Shown: positions 44,394 to 55,000 of the stretch, in pieces | Layout of the letters: each line of letters begins with the position of its first letter | How positions within the stretch are numbered: position 1 is the stretch's first letter | Assembly (NCBI RefSeq): GCF_024623455.1 | Contig: NZ_JANIPJ010000020.1 | Location: 62,001 to 126,000 of the forward strand | DNA length: 64,000 nt | Direction: 5' to 3' | Source of the DNA: Paenibacillus soyae | GTDB taxonomy: Bacteria > Bacillota > Bacilli > Paenibacillales > Paenibacillaceae | Made by a program: the position numbers and the translations under genes | Notes under the pieces: generated by a model | The model's database searches: none | The model's input: the letters and a program-made list of their open reading frames with translations, nothing else | What the model was told of the DNA's origin: nothing

Positions 44394-45251
44394 ATGAAAA
44401 TCATGAATTATATGAATCTCAATCGCCATCCGGTCTATCTTTCGTTTATGGAGGATCGTACGGATCAATTTGCCGAGATCTATCATGCCCATCAAGGAAT
44501 GGAGTTTCTATATGTGCATGAAGGGGACGGTCAGATTATTGTCAATCAACAGGTGTACAACCTCTCTCCCGGATCCTTTTTTTATTTCCGTCCGTTCCAG
44601 CTTCACCGCATACATCCGAAGCCGGGAGCCCCTTACGTCCGTTCCCTCTTTCTGTTCGAGCCCTCCGAGCTGGACCGATATCTCGCCCCCTTCGCCTCAT
44701 TGCGGGCCTTGCTCCTTCGCTTGAGGGATGATCAAGCGGTGCAGCCTCCTTGTCGCACCGACTTACCCCAGCAAGCGATTCTCCGCTTGATTGAAGACAC
44801 GGAGGCGCGAATCCGGCAAGCTCCTTCCGAGCATTTATTAGAAGAGCAGATCCTGTTTTTAATCGCTTTCCTGCAGCAAATGAAGACTTACGGGAGCCCT
44901 GGATCAAAAAACGATCCAAATCTTGTCCCTAAATTTTCCGTGGCCGAGCGGGTTATGGAATGGGTGGAGTCGCATTACATGAAAGAGTTTAGTCTCAAGC
45001 AACTCGCCGGCGAGGTTCATCTGACGCCGAATCATATATCGGCCGTTTTTCGCCAAACCGTAGGAACCAGCATTACCGAATATTTGACCGCCCGCCGGAT
45101 TCGTCAGGCTTGTTTTCTCTTAAAGACAAGCGAGCTGTCGATACAAGAAGTCGGTCAATCCATCGGACTAACGAATACCTCTTACTTTTGCCAATTGTTC
45201 AAGAAGCATGTCGGAGTAAGTCCTTACCGCTTCAAACGCAACAATGCCTGA
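44394..45251 (+). CDS. AraC-family regulator with cupin sugar-binding domain
   Basis: 285 aa. The N-terminal cupin fold (YVHEGDGQIIVNQQVYNLSP, FFYFRPFQLHRIHP) senses a ligand, and the last ~100 residues form the AraC double helix-turn-helix (FSLKQLAGEVHLTPNHISAV, LSIQEVGQSIGLTNTSYFCQ). Divergent from the GH88 gene, so the likely controller of it and possibly of the neighbouring GH28/GH105 genes. The ribosome site before ATG 44394 is weak. Confidence 0.9.
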   Translation: MKIMNYMNLNRHPVYLSFMEDRTDQFAEIYHAHQGMEFLYVHEGDGQIIVNQQVYNLSPGSFFYFRPFQLHRIHPKPGAPYVRSLFLFEPSELDRYLAPFASLRALLLRLRDDQAVQPPCRTDLPQQAILRLIEDTEARIRQAPSEHLLEEQILFLIAFLQQMKTYGSPGSKNDPNLVPKFSVAERVMEWVESHYMKEFSLKQLAGEVHLTPNHISAVFRQTVGTSITEYLTARRIRQACFLLKTSELSIQEVGQSIGLTNTSYFCQLFKKHVGVSPYRFKRNNA

Positions 45252-45276
45252 ATCTCCCGCGCATGCATCCCAACCT

Positions 45277-45305
45277 AAAAAAGCCCTTGAGAATCAAGGA
45301 CTTTT
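45277..45305. terminator. Bidirectional terminator
   Basis: AAAAGCCCTTGA-GAA-TCAAGGACTTTT stem-loop between the converging AraC-regulator and GH28 genes, with T-runs in both directions. Confidence 0.85.
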
Positions 45306-45315
45306 GGCGTTGCAC

Positions 45316-46776
45316 TTACAAGTCCGTGTCGATGAGACGCGTAGACTCGCATTGGTGGAAGGAAGTGATTGAACCTGTATTCGAATGAACGCGCACTTGC
45401 TCTAACGTTAATTCGCAAGCGTTCCGGCAGACGATGCTTTCTTCGCTTGTCATGACCGCATTCTTCAATACCAGATTCCGGATCGGCATCTCCGGAAGAC
45501 CGTTGACGAGCAGCGCTTTCCGGGCTCCGCTGCATACAATGTCTTCTATATATATATCCCGGAACACAGGGGTCTCTTCCGTTACCGGCTCCTGGCGGTC
45601 GCCGCCGTATTCCCCCGAACCCGCATGGCCTTCGTAATACAGATTAAACGAGATCGCGTCCCCGGCAATCTCGTTCATCCGGATCCGCTCGATCACGATA
45701 TTTTCCACGATTCCGCCTCTGCCGCGGCAGCTTTTGAACCGGATGCCGATGTCCGTCCCGAGGAACGTGCAGTCGGATACGCGAACGTTCCGAACGCCGC
45801 CGGACATTTCGCTGCCGACCACAATGCCTCCGTGACCGTGGTAGACGACGCAATTGCGAACGGAAATGTATTCGCTGGGCTTGCCGAAATCGCGTCCGGC
45901 TTTGTCCTTGCCGGATTTCAGACAGATCGCGTCGTCGCCCACGTCGAACGTGCAATTCTCAACGGTCGCGTACCGGCAGGAATCCAGATCGAGCCCGTCC
46001 CCGTTCTGCGCGTACCATGGATTCCGAACCGTGATATGGCGAATCGTGAGATGCTCCGAAGCCCAAGGATGCAGACACCAAGACGGGGAATTCTGAAAGG
46101 TCGGACCGTCTAACACTATTCTTTTGCAATGGCGGAAGCTTAACAGACAAGGCCGCAGGAAATCCCGCGCCGGCTCGTACGCTTTCGGATCGTCGATTCC
46201 CTGCTCCTGCAGTCTGGCAATCGTCTCGTGACCGCGCAGCGCCGCTTCCGAAGGATACCAGCAGGTCCCGGTCTCATCGATTACGCCGCCTGAGCGGACG
46301 AGCTCCTCCCATTGCCGCTCGGTCATTTTCATTTTTTTGACGGGACGCCACGCGTCGCCCCCTCCGTCGAATATGCCATGTCCGGTAATGGCGATATCCT
46401 CCAGCCCTTCCGCGTCGAGAGGCGATTTGCATCTCACCGTCTGACGTCCTTCATAATAAGACATGATTAACGGATACTGATTGAAATTTTTGCTGAACAA
46501 CACGAGCGCTCCCGGCTCCGTATAGAGCTCGATGGCGCTCCGGAATTCGATGGGACCCGTAAGCCACACGCCGGCCGGAATGATCACCTTTCCGCCGCCG
46601 AGCGCGGAAATATGGAGGATCGATTGGCGAATCGCCTCGGTATTATCGTGCATGCCGTCGCCAACGGCGCCAAAATCTCGAATGCTCACCGCGCGATCCG
46701 GGATGGAGGGAAGCTCTGCTTCAGGCAGCTCGAACGCTGCGGCTCTATTAGACTGATCGGGAACTTCTTGCTTCAT
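45316..46776 (-). CDS. GH28 polygalacturonase-type enzyme, cytosolic
   Basis: 486 aa from ATG 46776, which has AGGTG five bases upstream; the longer reading to 46965 is not protein-like. Right-handed beta-helix of GH28 with all four signature groups: NGDGLDLDS (~258-266), VGDDAICLKSG (D281, D282), HGHGGIVVGSE (~313-323) and GIRFKS. No signal peptide, so it acts on imported galacturonide or rhamnogalacturonan oligomers. It follows the GH105 gene by 28 bp in the same direction, so both form an intracellular pectin-oligomer operon. Confidence 0.92.
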   Translation of the reverse strand: MKQEVPDQSNRAAAFELPEAELPSIPDRAVSIRDFGAVGDGMHDNTEAIRQSILHISALGGGKVIIPAGVWLTGPIEFRSAIELYTEPGALVLFSKNFNQYPLIMSYYEGRQTVRCKSPLDAEGLEDIAITGHGIFDGGGDAWRPVKKMKMTERQWEELVRSGGVIDETGTCWYPSEAALRGHETIARLQEQGIDDPKAYEPARDFLRPCLLSFRHCKRIVLDGPTFQNSPSWCLHPWASEHLTIRHITVRNPWYAQNGDGLDLDSCRYATVENCTFDVGDDAICLKSGKDKAGRDFGKPSEYISVRNCVVYHGHGGIVVGSEMSGGVRNVRVSDCTFLGTDIGIRFKSCRGRGGIVENIVIERIRMNEIAGDAISFNLYYEGHAGSGEYGGDRQEPVTEETPVFRDIYIEDIVCSGARKALLVNGLPEMPIRNLVLKNAVMTSEESIVCRNACELTLEQVRVHSNTGSITSFHQCESTRLIDTDL

Positions 46777-46804
46777 ATCAACACCTGCTTCTTTTGTAGT
46801 AGAC

Positions 46805-47914
46805 TTATTCGGAAAGCTTCTCGACCTCGAGACTGGCAAGGATAAACGGAGCGACGCCAATATGAGCATCCGACACGACCGGCTCGCTGATATAGTAGCC
46901 GTAGGAGCCGTCCCGGTCCAGACTGAGTCCGGCGCCGTGATTGATGGAGTGGACATGCACGCCATCGGCGTCCTCCGTTACGAACCTCTCGATAATTCCC
47001 TTGTAGCCTTTCATCGCTTTCGCTTGGAAATGAGGCTCCAGATAGCCAAGCCGGACTCCCTTGGCCATCGAATAGACGAACATGGAAGACCCGGACGCCT
47101 CCAAATAATTGCCTTTGCGCCGTCCCTGATCCAGCACCTGATACCACAGCCCCGTCTCTTCGTCCTGCACGCGGCATAACGCGTGACACATCCGTTCATA
47201 AATCCCGATAATCGTTCCCCGCTTCGGATGGTCGACCGGGAAGTGCTCGAGCGCGTCGGCCAATGCCATCGCATACCAGCCTAAGGCGCGTCCCCAGAAG
47301 TTAGCGGAGCAGCCGCTCTTCGAATCCGCCCACACTTGCTCGATCGCTTCGTCCCAGCCATGATACTGGAGGCCCGTTCGCGGATCCCTTGTTTTCCGCT
47401 CGACGAGCAGCAGCTGAAGCGCCGTTTCATCGAACAGCTCCGGTCTGTCGAAGGCTTTGGCGTATTGAGCCAGGAACGGCGAAGCCATATACAAGCCGTC
47501 GAGCCACATTTGGAACGGGTACACCTTCTTATGCCAAAACCCGCCTTCGCTGGTGCGCGGGTGACCGGCAAGCTGCCGGGCCAGCCTATGCGCGGCTTGC
47601 TCGTATTGGCGTTCCCCCGTCTTCTCCATCAGCAGAAACAAGTTTTTCCCTTGATTGATTTGATCCAGGTTGTACTCCTCGAGACGGTACGTGCGGATCG
47701 AACCGTCTTCCTGAACAAAAAGGTCCATATGCCTTTTCATAAAATCGAAATAAGCCTCGTCGCGGTAATGCTCGCCTGTCCGGGCAATCGCCAATTGCAT
47801 CATGCCGGGGACATACGCCCATCTCTTGTCGAGCTCCGGATGGCAGCCATCCTCATTGCTTTGGTTTATAATCGTATCCGCCGTCTTGCGGGACCATAAG
47901 ACGTTGCCCGACAT
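46805..47914 (-). CDS. GH105 unsaturated rhamnogalacturonyl hydrolase (YteR-type)
   Basis: 369 aa from ATG 47914 with GGAGGGGG six bases upstream. Removes unsaturated galacturonic acid from rhamnogalacturonan fragments. (alpha/alpha)6 barrel with D84 (NLDQINQG) and D139 (FQMWLDGLYM), matching the residues known in B. subtilis YteR, and the substrate motif ANFWGRALGWY. Cytosolic. The next gene in the operon is GH28. Confidence 0.93.
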   Translation of the reverse strand: MSGNVLWSRKTADTIINQSNEDGCHPELDKRWAYVPGMMQLAIARTGEHYRDEAYFDFMKRHMDLFVQEDGSIRTYRLEEYNLDQINQGKNLFLLMEKTGERQYEQAAHRLARQLAGHPRTSEGGFWHKKVYPFQMWLDGLYMASPFLAQYAKAFDRPELFDETALQLLLVERKTRDPRTGLQYHGWDEAIEQVWADSKSGCSANFWGRALGWYAMALADALEHFPVDHPKRGTIIGIYERMCHALCRVQDEETGLWYQVLDQGRRKGNYLEASGSSMFVYSMAKGVRLGYLEPHFQAKAMKGYKGIIERFVTEDADGVHVHSINHGAGLSLDRDGSYGYYISEPVVSDAHIGVAPFILASLEVEKLSE

Positions 47915-48022
47915 GTTGTACCCCCTCCTTTTCTTCATTCATTATAAAAAAATTAATCACTCATTTTTTCGCATCTTTTGCTCGTTTCTAGGTTAAAGTT
48001 GTTCTTTTTTGCTATTCTCAAG

Positions 48023-48058
48023 GAAAAGCCGGAGCCTGGCTGGCAGACTCCGGTCTTT
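48023..48058 (-). terminator. Terminator of SLH-cohesin gene
   Basis: AAGCCGGAG / CTCCGGTCTT-type stem right after the stop at 48066, with a T-run on the minus strand. Confidence 0.75.
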
Positions 48059-48065
48059 ATTCCAA

Positions 48066-49076
48066 TCATGCTTCGTTCAGCATGGATTTCAAGGAAACAA
48101 TGAGGTGGACCGCCTCCGCTCGAGTTGCGTTCCGCAGCGGCGCAAAAAGGTTGTTCCCGATTCCTCTCACTAATCCTTCTTGGACGGCAACGGCCGTGTA
48201 AGGCTGAGCCCACAGTGGTATGTCGCCCGTATCGTCAAAGACGGGTTTAAGTCCAAGCTCTGGCGTGATCCCCTTAGCTCTTACGATAATCGCCGCCATT
48301 TCGGAGCGCGTAATGAGCTTCTCGGACCGGAACGTACCGTCTTCATACCCTTTGAGGAGCTTGGCTTCAACGGCTGCCGCGATATCGCTCCTAGCCCAGT
48401 TCGGAATAGACATTCGGTCTGTGAATGGAAGCTCCGAGTCAATCGGAGCCGGCCATTCAAGCGCCCGTACAATCATGGCGCTGAACTCCGCCCGGGTTAC
48501 CTGCCGCTCAGGACGGAATGTGCCATCCTGATAGCCCGTTACAAAACCAAGCTCGACAGCCTTCTGAATGGACGCTTCCGCCCAGTGTCCGGCAATATCA
48601 GGAAACAAGGCCGGGAGTACGGTGCGAAGCACCGTATTGGTTTCCAGTTCGACCATGGAGAGCTCGGAATCCACCAGCCCGATATCATGAAGCGTGAATT
48701 CAGAGCTTCCCCCTGCTTTCATTTCGAACGTGATGGAGGCTAGCGTCGCTTTCCCGTCCGTTCCTTCTGCCTTGCCGATCTTGGAGTGTGCGAACAGAAT
48801 GCTGCCCTCTTTCACAATTGGCTCTACCGTGAAGCCCTTAATCGGACTTTCGGCGGCGACAAATCGCAACCGCTTCTCGTCGTATGCGAGTTGGAACTGG
48901 TAAGCGTAGACATCAGACAACTGATGCCCGGTCACTTCGACTTGCACCCTCGCCCCTTTCACAATCGCTTCCAGCGAGAATGTCGGCCGAGAGTCGGCCG
49001 CCGCCATGCTTGGAAATAGTTGAACAATCAGTAATAGTGACGCGAGAGCGAATAGAATACGCAGATGTTGAATCAT
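48066..49076 (-). CDS. Cell-surface protein: cohesin-like domain plus three SLH repeats
   Basis: 336 aa, ribosome site GAGAGGAA before ATG 49076. Signal peptide 1-27. Residues ~30-150 read as a cohesin-type beta-sandwich (VYAYQFQLAYDEKRLRFVAA, GKATLASITFEMKAGG). Residues 155-336 are three SLH repeats (FPDIAGHWAEASIQKAVELG, FTDRMSIPNWARSDIAAAVE, FDDTGDIPLWAQPYTAVAVQ) with TRAE motifs that bind pyruvylated wall polymer. The protein could hold a dockerin-bearing enzyme at the surface. Its neighbour 49093-55383 ends in a dockerin-like module, making a tethering pair plausible. The cohesin call is from pattern only. Confidence 0.82.
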   Translation of the reverse strand: MIQHLRILFALASLLLIVQLFPSMAAADSRPTFSLEAIVKGARVQVEVTGHQLSDVYAYQFQLAYDEKRLRFVAAESPIKGFTVEPIVKEGSILFAHSKIGKAEGTDGKATLASITFEMKAGGSSEFTLHDIGLVDSELSMVELETNTVLRTVLPALFPDIAGHWAEASIQKAVELGFVTGYQDGTFRPERQVTRAEFSAMIVRALEWPAPIDSELPFTDRMSIPNWARSDIAAAVEAKLLKGYEDGTFRSEKLITRSEMAAIIVRAKGITPELGLKPVFDDTGDIPLWAQPYTAVAVQEGLVRGIGNNLFAPLRNATRAEAVHLIVSLKSMLNEA

Positions 49077-49092
49077 GAGTGTTCCTCTCTTA

Positions 49093-52000
49093 TTAGGATT
49101 CGGCGCTCCATTCCGACAAAATCATCTGAGCTACCGCGGCAAGCACGCGAATATTGATGACGCCTTCCTCGAACAGATCCGCTTGTTCAACCTCGCTCCA
49201 ATTCGGATCATCCGATGTGATGCCGAAGTACTTCGCAATAGTAGATAGATCCCGGATCGTAATTTGCGTCTGTCCTTCTATTAAGCTAATGAACTGCGTC
49301 TGGAAATGTTGTATCGCATTGTTCAATGCGGCCGTTGCCGAATCAACCTGCGCTTGCGTTGCCCACGCATTGGCACGGATCGCTTCGGATGCGTTGATGA
49401 CCGCTTGCAGCTCCGACTTCGAGCCGACTCGGAACATGCCGAGCTTATTGCCCTCGACAGCCGCCGCCAGCTTATTCTGCGCAATGGCGATAGCTTGAGC
49501 GAGTGCCGTCTTATCCGATTCGACAGGCGGCGCTTGACCGATGCCGATCGAATGGCTGGCTCCCGAGATATCCGCAAGCCCGGCTTCGCCGCCGCGTGAA
49601 ACCTCGAACTTCGTCAATGCCGCATTCACATATCCGGATGACACATCGGCTTTCACTTTGCCGCGTAATTGGAACAAATCTCCAGCCTCCGAAACGGAGT
49701 GTCCCTCCCCTGCACTTACCAGAATGACGCGAATTTGTCCCTCTGCAGGCCGTATAGCCGTTCCAATAACATGAACGTTGTCACGGGAGGACAGAATGGC
49801 TTCTTCCGAAAGAACCGGCGCTCCATTGTCGCCTGCAACGGTGCTGAATTCCAGCTTGGCGGGGTCGTACTGCAGTACGACATCGAACGCCGTAAACGGC
49901 TTCGCCACATGCTCTACACCGATCTTAAGTTCGACGGATTGCCCTGCATACGCTTGAGCTGGTCCGGCAATCGTCGCCGCCGCCCAATGCTCGCCGTTTT
50001 CCGATGCTGCCTTAAATTGCAAGGTGTACGTCCTAACCGTGCCGTCTTGCGCAGTCACGCGAATCTCCGCCGTGCCGGGAACCGCTTCGGCTTGCTCGAT
50101 CGACACTTCACTCGTGTCAGAAGCGGCAATGCCGCCCACGATTGGCAGGCCGCTCTCCTCGCTCCGCGCGACTTCGTAATCCAGCTTGCCCGGATCGAAG
50201 CCTGCCAGCGCCTCGCCATCCAAGGTAAGGCCGCTTAGCTCGTTGCTGCCGTCGGCCAGCGATGCGGCTGCGGTCGGATTCCATCCGTCGTTGCCCGCTA
50301 GGACGACTTCCGGCAGAAGCTCCGCCGCTTCCTCCGCCGTCAGCTGCTTCGTCCACTTATGTCTCTGCTGCTGCAGCGCTCCTGGACCGTAGCTCGCGAA
50401 TTCGCCGTATCGCGCTGTCTTCTCATTGTCCGGATTGCTCCAGTTATCCCAGCCCTCGGGCTTGATATGGTCCTCCATATAGCTGTTGATATACACGACA
50501 TTCGAGAATGGCCGCCAAGGTCGCCCAAGCGATACCGCTCCGGTCAGCCCCGGCTCAGCCGTCAATCGGCTGTTCACGAAGATATATCCCGCGCTGCCGT
50601 CCGCCGTGGATGCCGCCGTCACATAACCTCCGTTCAAGCTGTGGATGATGCTGTTCTCGAATACGGCCGTAGCGCCGCCGAAGATGTAGTCGACGTCGCC
50701 CTCAATATAGCTGTCTACGTAATATTGTCTTCCTCCGTGTGCGTACAGCGTATCCTGCCAGCCCTTGAGGCTGACATCGCGGAACGTCAAGCGGTCTGCC
50801 GAAGCGTACAACGCGACGGCCTGACCGGCATCATCGCCGGCATCGTTCTGAATGGTCAGATGCTCGGCCGTGAAATCATTCGCCTGCACCCGGAAGCTGT
50901 AGCTGCCGGATGTGCCTAGAGCCGAGCCGTTCGGACCAATCGTGCTGGCGGCATCGCCGTATACGAGAATCGTTCCGTCTCTGCTCTCGCCGATCATACG
51001 AATCGGGGATTTGCTCGAAGGAATGTCCAGCTTCTCGCGGTACACGCCGTCTTGGATTCGAATGATGGTCGGGAACTCGCGATCTTCCGGAACGGCGTTT
51101 ATCGCATCCTGCACCTTGCTGTAAGCCGCGCTGTTATCCGTCGCTACGGTCAGTACCGGAGCCGGCATTTCGTTTACCAACACAGAGGATGCTCCCTCTC
51201 CTTCTTCATTCGATGCCGTGACCAGATAGTAGTAGCGGACGCCGTTCTCCAGACCGGTATCCGTCCACCCCGTACTCGTCAAGCCAGCCGCGACCGTTTC
51301 GAACGGACCTTCCGCGGAGGCGCTCCTTCTTACCGTATAATGATCGGCCTCTGCCGAAGCCTCCCATGCAAGCTCGATGCTTCCGTCGCCAGGCTCGGCG
51401 GACAGCGCCGCAGGAGCCGCAGGCGTCCCATCCTCGCGGGTTGGTTGCACGCCTACCGGCTTCGAATCCAAGCTATGCGTATTTCCGTTTACCGCGGTTA
51501 TTCTGTAATAATAAGGCTTGCCGTTGTTTAATCCCGAATCGGTATAGCTGACGCCCGTTATTTCCCCGGCAATGACCGTATACGGACCAACCGGCTGCTC
51601 GGCCCGCTTGACCGCATAGGATTCTGCTCCCGGTACGGATTCCCACTCGAGAACCGCTCCGCCAGTCACCGGCCGCGCCGACAACTCGGGAGTAGAAAGA
51701 TGAGAATAAGCCGATACGCTGATGGCCGTCGAATCGTCTCCTTCGCCCGCAACGCTCGTCGCCGATATGACGTAATAGTAAGTCTTGCCGTTCTCTAGTC
51801 CTCCGTCCCGATAGCTCAGATCGGTTAGACGGGGAGCAACCGCGACGAAAGGTCCTTCGGAGCTGTCAGCGCGCTTCACTGTATAATAAGTCGCATACTC
51901 GACGGCTTCCCAGACCAGCTCCGCCTGCGAGCTGCGCGCGATGACGGTCAGGCCAGCCGGCGCCTGAGGCTTCACGGCTTCCTCCGAAGGCGTTGCCGAA

Positions 52001-55000
52001 GTCTGATTGGAGGCTCCGCTTTCGCCGGTCGCCCCTGTCGCGGTCACCACGTAATAATAAGTCGTTCCGTTCGCGACCGTCTCGTCAATGTACGTCAGCT
52101 CGGTTACGCCCGTGGCGATCGTCTCGTACGGTCCGCCATCGGATACGCTGCGCTTCACATTGTAGGAAGCTGCGCTCTCCGCCGCTAACCATTCCAATCT
52201 GACCTTTCCGTTGCCAGGCACGGACAGCAAGCCCTTCGGACTCTCGACAGGCTCGACATACACCCGGATATTGTCATAGTACATGGTGCCTTTGCCGGTA
52301 CCCGGCGTCTTGGCCGAAATGCGGCCTATGCCGTCTGCCTTGACGTCAGCCTGGAAAGGCACGTCGTCGGCCATTAATACGTGATCGACGTAGATATCCG
52401 CCGTGTGCGCAGCCACGTTCGCTACGATCTTCAGGTTATACCACTGATTGTTCGCCGGCGGTTCGATCAGCTTGTGATCCGCTCCGTTCAGCTTATAGGT
52501 CATCGTGTAATTCGGATCCGGAGCCGGAAGCGCCGGCTTGCGAAGCTCAATCGTCAGCGGGGATCGGCTGCCCGAATCATTCTGCAGGGATAACACGGCA
52601 GAGGTGCCCGGCCAGCCCGAGGACGCGACGTCCGCCTCTATGATGACCGTTCCGAGCTGCGGCACGAAGCGCTTGACGAACTGCGAGTTGCCCGGCGCGT
52701 TGTCGTACAGCATTAACGCTTTGTCCGATGCATTGCCCGTCATCCCTTCCGGCATGCCCGTCACGACCAGCTTATGATCGGCATCCTGCGGATCGGGCGT
52801 CACAGCGTAACCGCTTGGCGTCGTGTCCAGCTCCTCGCTCTCGAAGTCATCGTCGACCAAATAAATCGTTCCGGCTTCCCCTTCCGGTACCGCGTTTGCC
52901 TCTGCGGAAGCAAAGCTAATTCCTTTGCCGTTCTGAGCCGTCACGATATAATAATAGGTCTTGCCGACCGTCAGACCCGTGTCCGTATAACCCGCCTCTG
53001 TAATGCCGCCGGCAATCTGGTCGTACGGTCCTCCCGGCAGCTCGCTTCGAAGGACGTTGTACGTATCCGCGGTCTCAACCTCGCTCCAGGACAATGCGAT
53101 CGCTTGGTCGCCCGGCGTCGCCGTCAACCCGGACGGTGCAATCGGATAATCCGCGTCCAAGGCGGAGGCTGCCGCATTACTGAAGGTGGACGCATTGTAT
53201 TTGTCCACATCGTCATCCGGCTTCGACGCGTCAGCCGCGAGGCCGAAGTACGCGGTCTCGCCCATCGGCATCGTGACGCTGTCGAACACGGTCCAGCTCT
53301 GGCCGTCGTTCGACATAAGCGAGGTGAACTGATCGCCTAGACGGACGATCTTCACCCAGTTCGGCGTCTGGGTGAGCGTCTCCGGCTCTTTCACCGATAG
53401 GTTGGCCCCGACAGAGCTCCGGGTCAAGCCGATATACTTCTGGCCGCCCTTCACGTACGGAATGAAGAGGCCGACGAACCGGGAATCCGCGTCCAAGCTT
53501 TCGCGAATCATGACTCCCGCCTCCGCGCCGTCATCCGTTGCGGTCACATGCTCGATCTTTGCTACGATCTCGCCATTCCCCGCGAGCGGCTGATACGCGA
53601 AGTGGAAGCTGTCGGAGCGGCCTGCAATGTCTCCGGCCGACTTGACGACAACGTCCGTGCCGGATGCGCCTAGCTGCGCGTGTCCGTCTATGCCCGGCGC
53701 GCCGATATCGGCCGATTGCCAAGGCGCGATACTTCCTTCGCGGTTAACATGAACCGCCACGTTGCTCGACTGGGTGGAAGTGCCCGAGTCGTCAATGGCG
53801 CGCGCGGTCAAGAAATGCGTTCCTTCCGGCGCGCTGCTCCAACTGTACGTATAAGGCGCCGCGTCGTCTTCGCCAAGCTTGACGTCGTTCGCATAGAACT
53901 CGACTTTGGCTACTGTACCGTCGCTGTCCGACGAATGGGCGGCGATCTCGATCGTCGCTCCCTCTGCGGCAATCAGGTTATTCGCGGGAGCTGTCATTCC
54001 GACCTCCGGGTTGACGAAGCCTTCTCCTACGATGCCGTTCAGATACACTTCGAGGAACGTATAACCGGATGCATGAAGGCTGTTGCGGTCGGCGGCATCG
54101 CTCGGGTTCAATCCGTTCGCCGTCTCCCAATCATCCGGCATGCCGTCGTGATCGGAATCGACGAGCGTGGAGACCGTTTGCTCGAATTCCTGATACCCGC
54201 CGACCTCCTTCTGCGAGTTGATATGCTTGCCGGTGCCCGTCACTGTCTCGTGAACGATTCTGGCATCGATAGCGTCACGTCTTGGCAATGTCGCTCCGGC
54301 CCCCGCCAGCACTTTCTCATATGCGGCTTCCGCCGTCTCGGGATACGACGGATTCGGCATCACGACCGGTTCCGCCAGCTTGGAAGCCGGATTCGGAACC
54401 GCGCCTACGCCTTTCCAGTTGTCCGCCGTCACATCCGGATATCCTGCCATGTAATTGCCGTCGATATGGATCCTCGTCTCGGGCGCCACATCGAGGAACA
54501 CGCTGTTTCGCATGTTGCGGTACGTGTTCGGACCGGATTTGTAATAGTTGTTGATCAGATTGTAATTGCCCTGCTCGCCTCCGTAAGCGGAGAAGAAGCC
54601 CCAGTTGTAGATGACGTTGTTGAACATCTCGAACGGAAAGCCCGGAGATCCGGCTAGCCTTGGATTGCGGCTGACGTTGTGGGCGATCAGATTGTGATGG
54701 AACGTCGCGTTGTTGCCGCCCCAGATGCCCGCATAGCCGTGTCTGCCCTTCTGATGCGTCGTCATCAGCATGCTCTCCGAGATAATGGACCACTGAACGG
54801 TCGTATTCTCGTTGGCGTACATGCTCAGCACCTCGTCCACGGACCAGCTGAACGAGCAGTGATCGAGAATGATGTTCTTATAATAGCGGCCTCCGAAGGC
54901 GTCGTCCTCGCTCATATGCCGATCGCCGAGCCGGAAGCGCATATAACGTACGATAACGTTGTCCGCGCGGAAGGACGTCCAGTAATCGGACACCGTGATC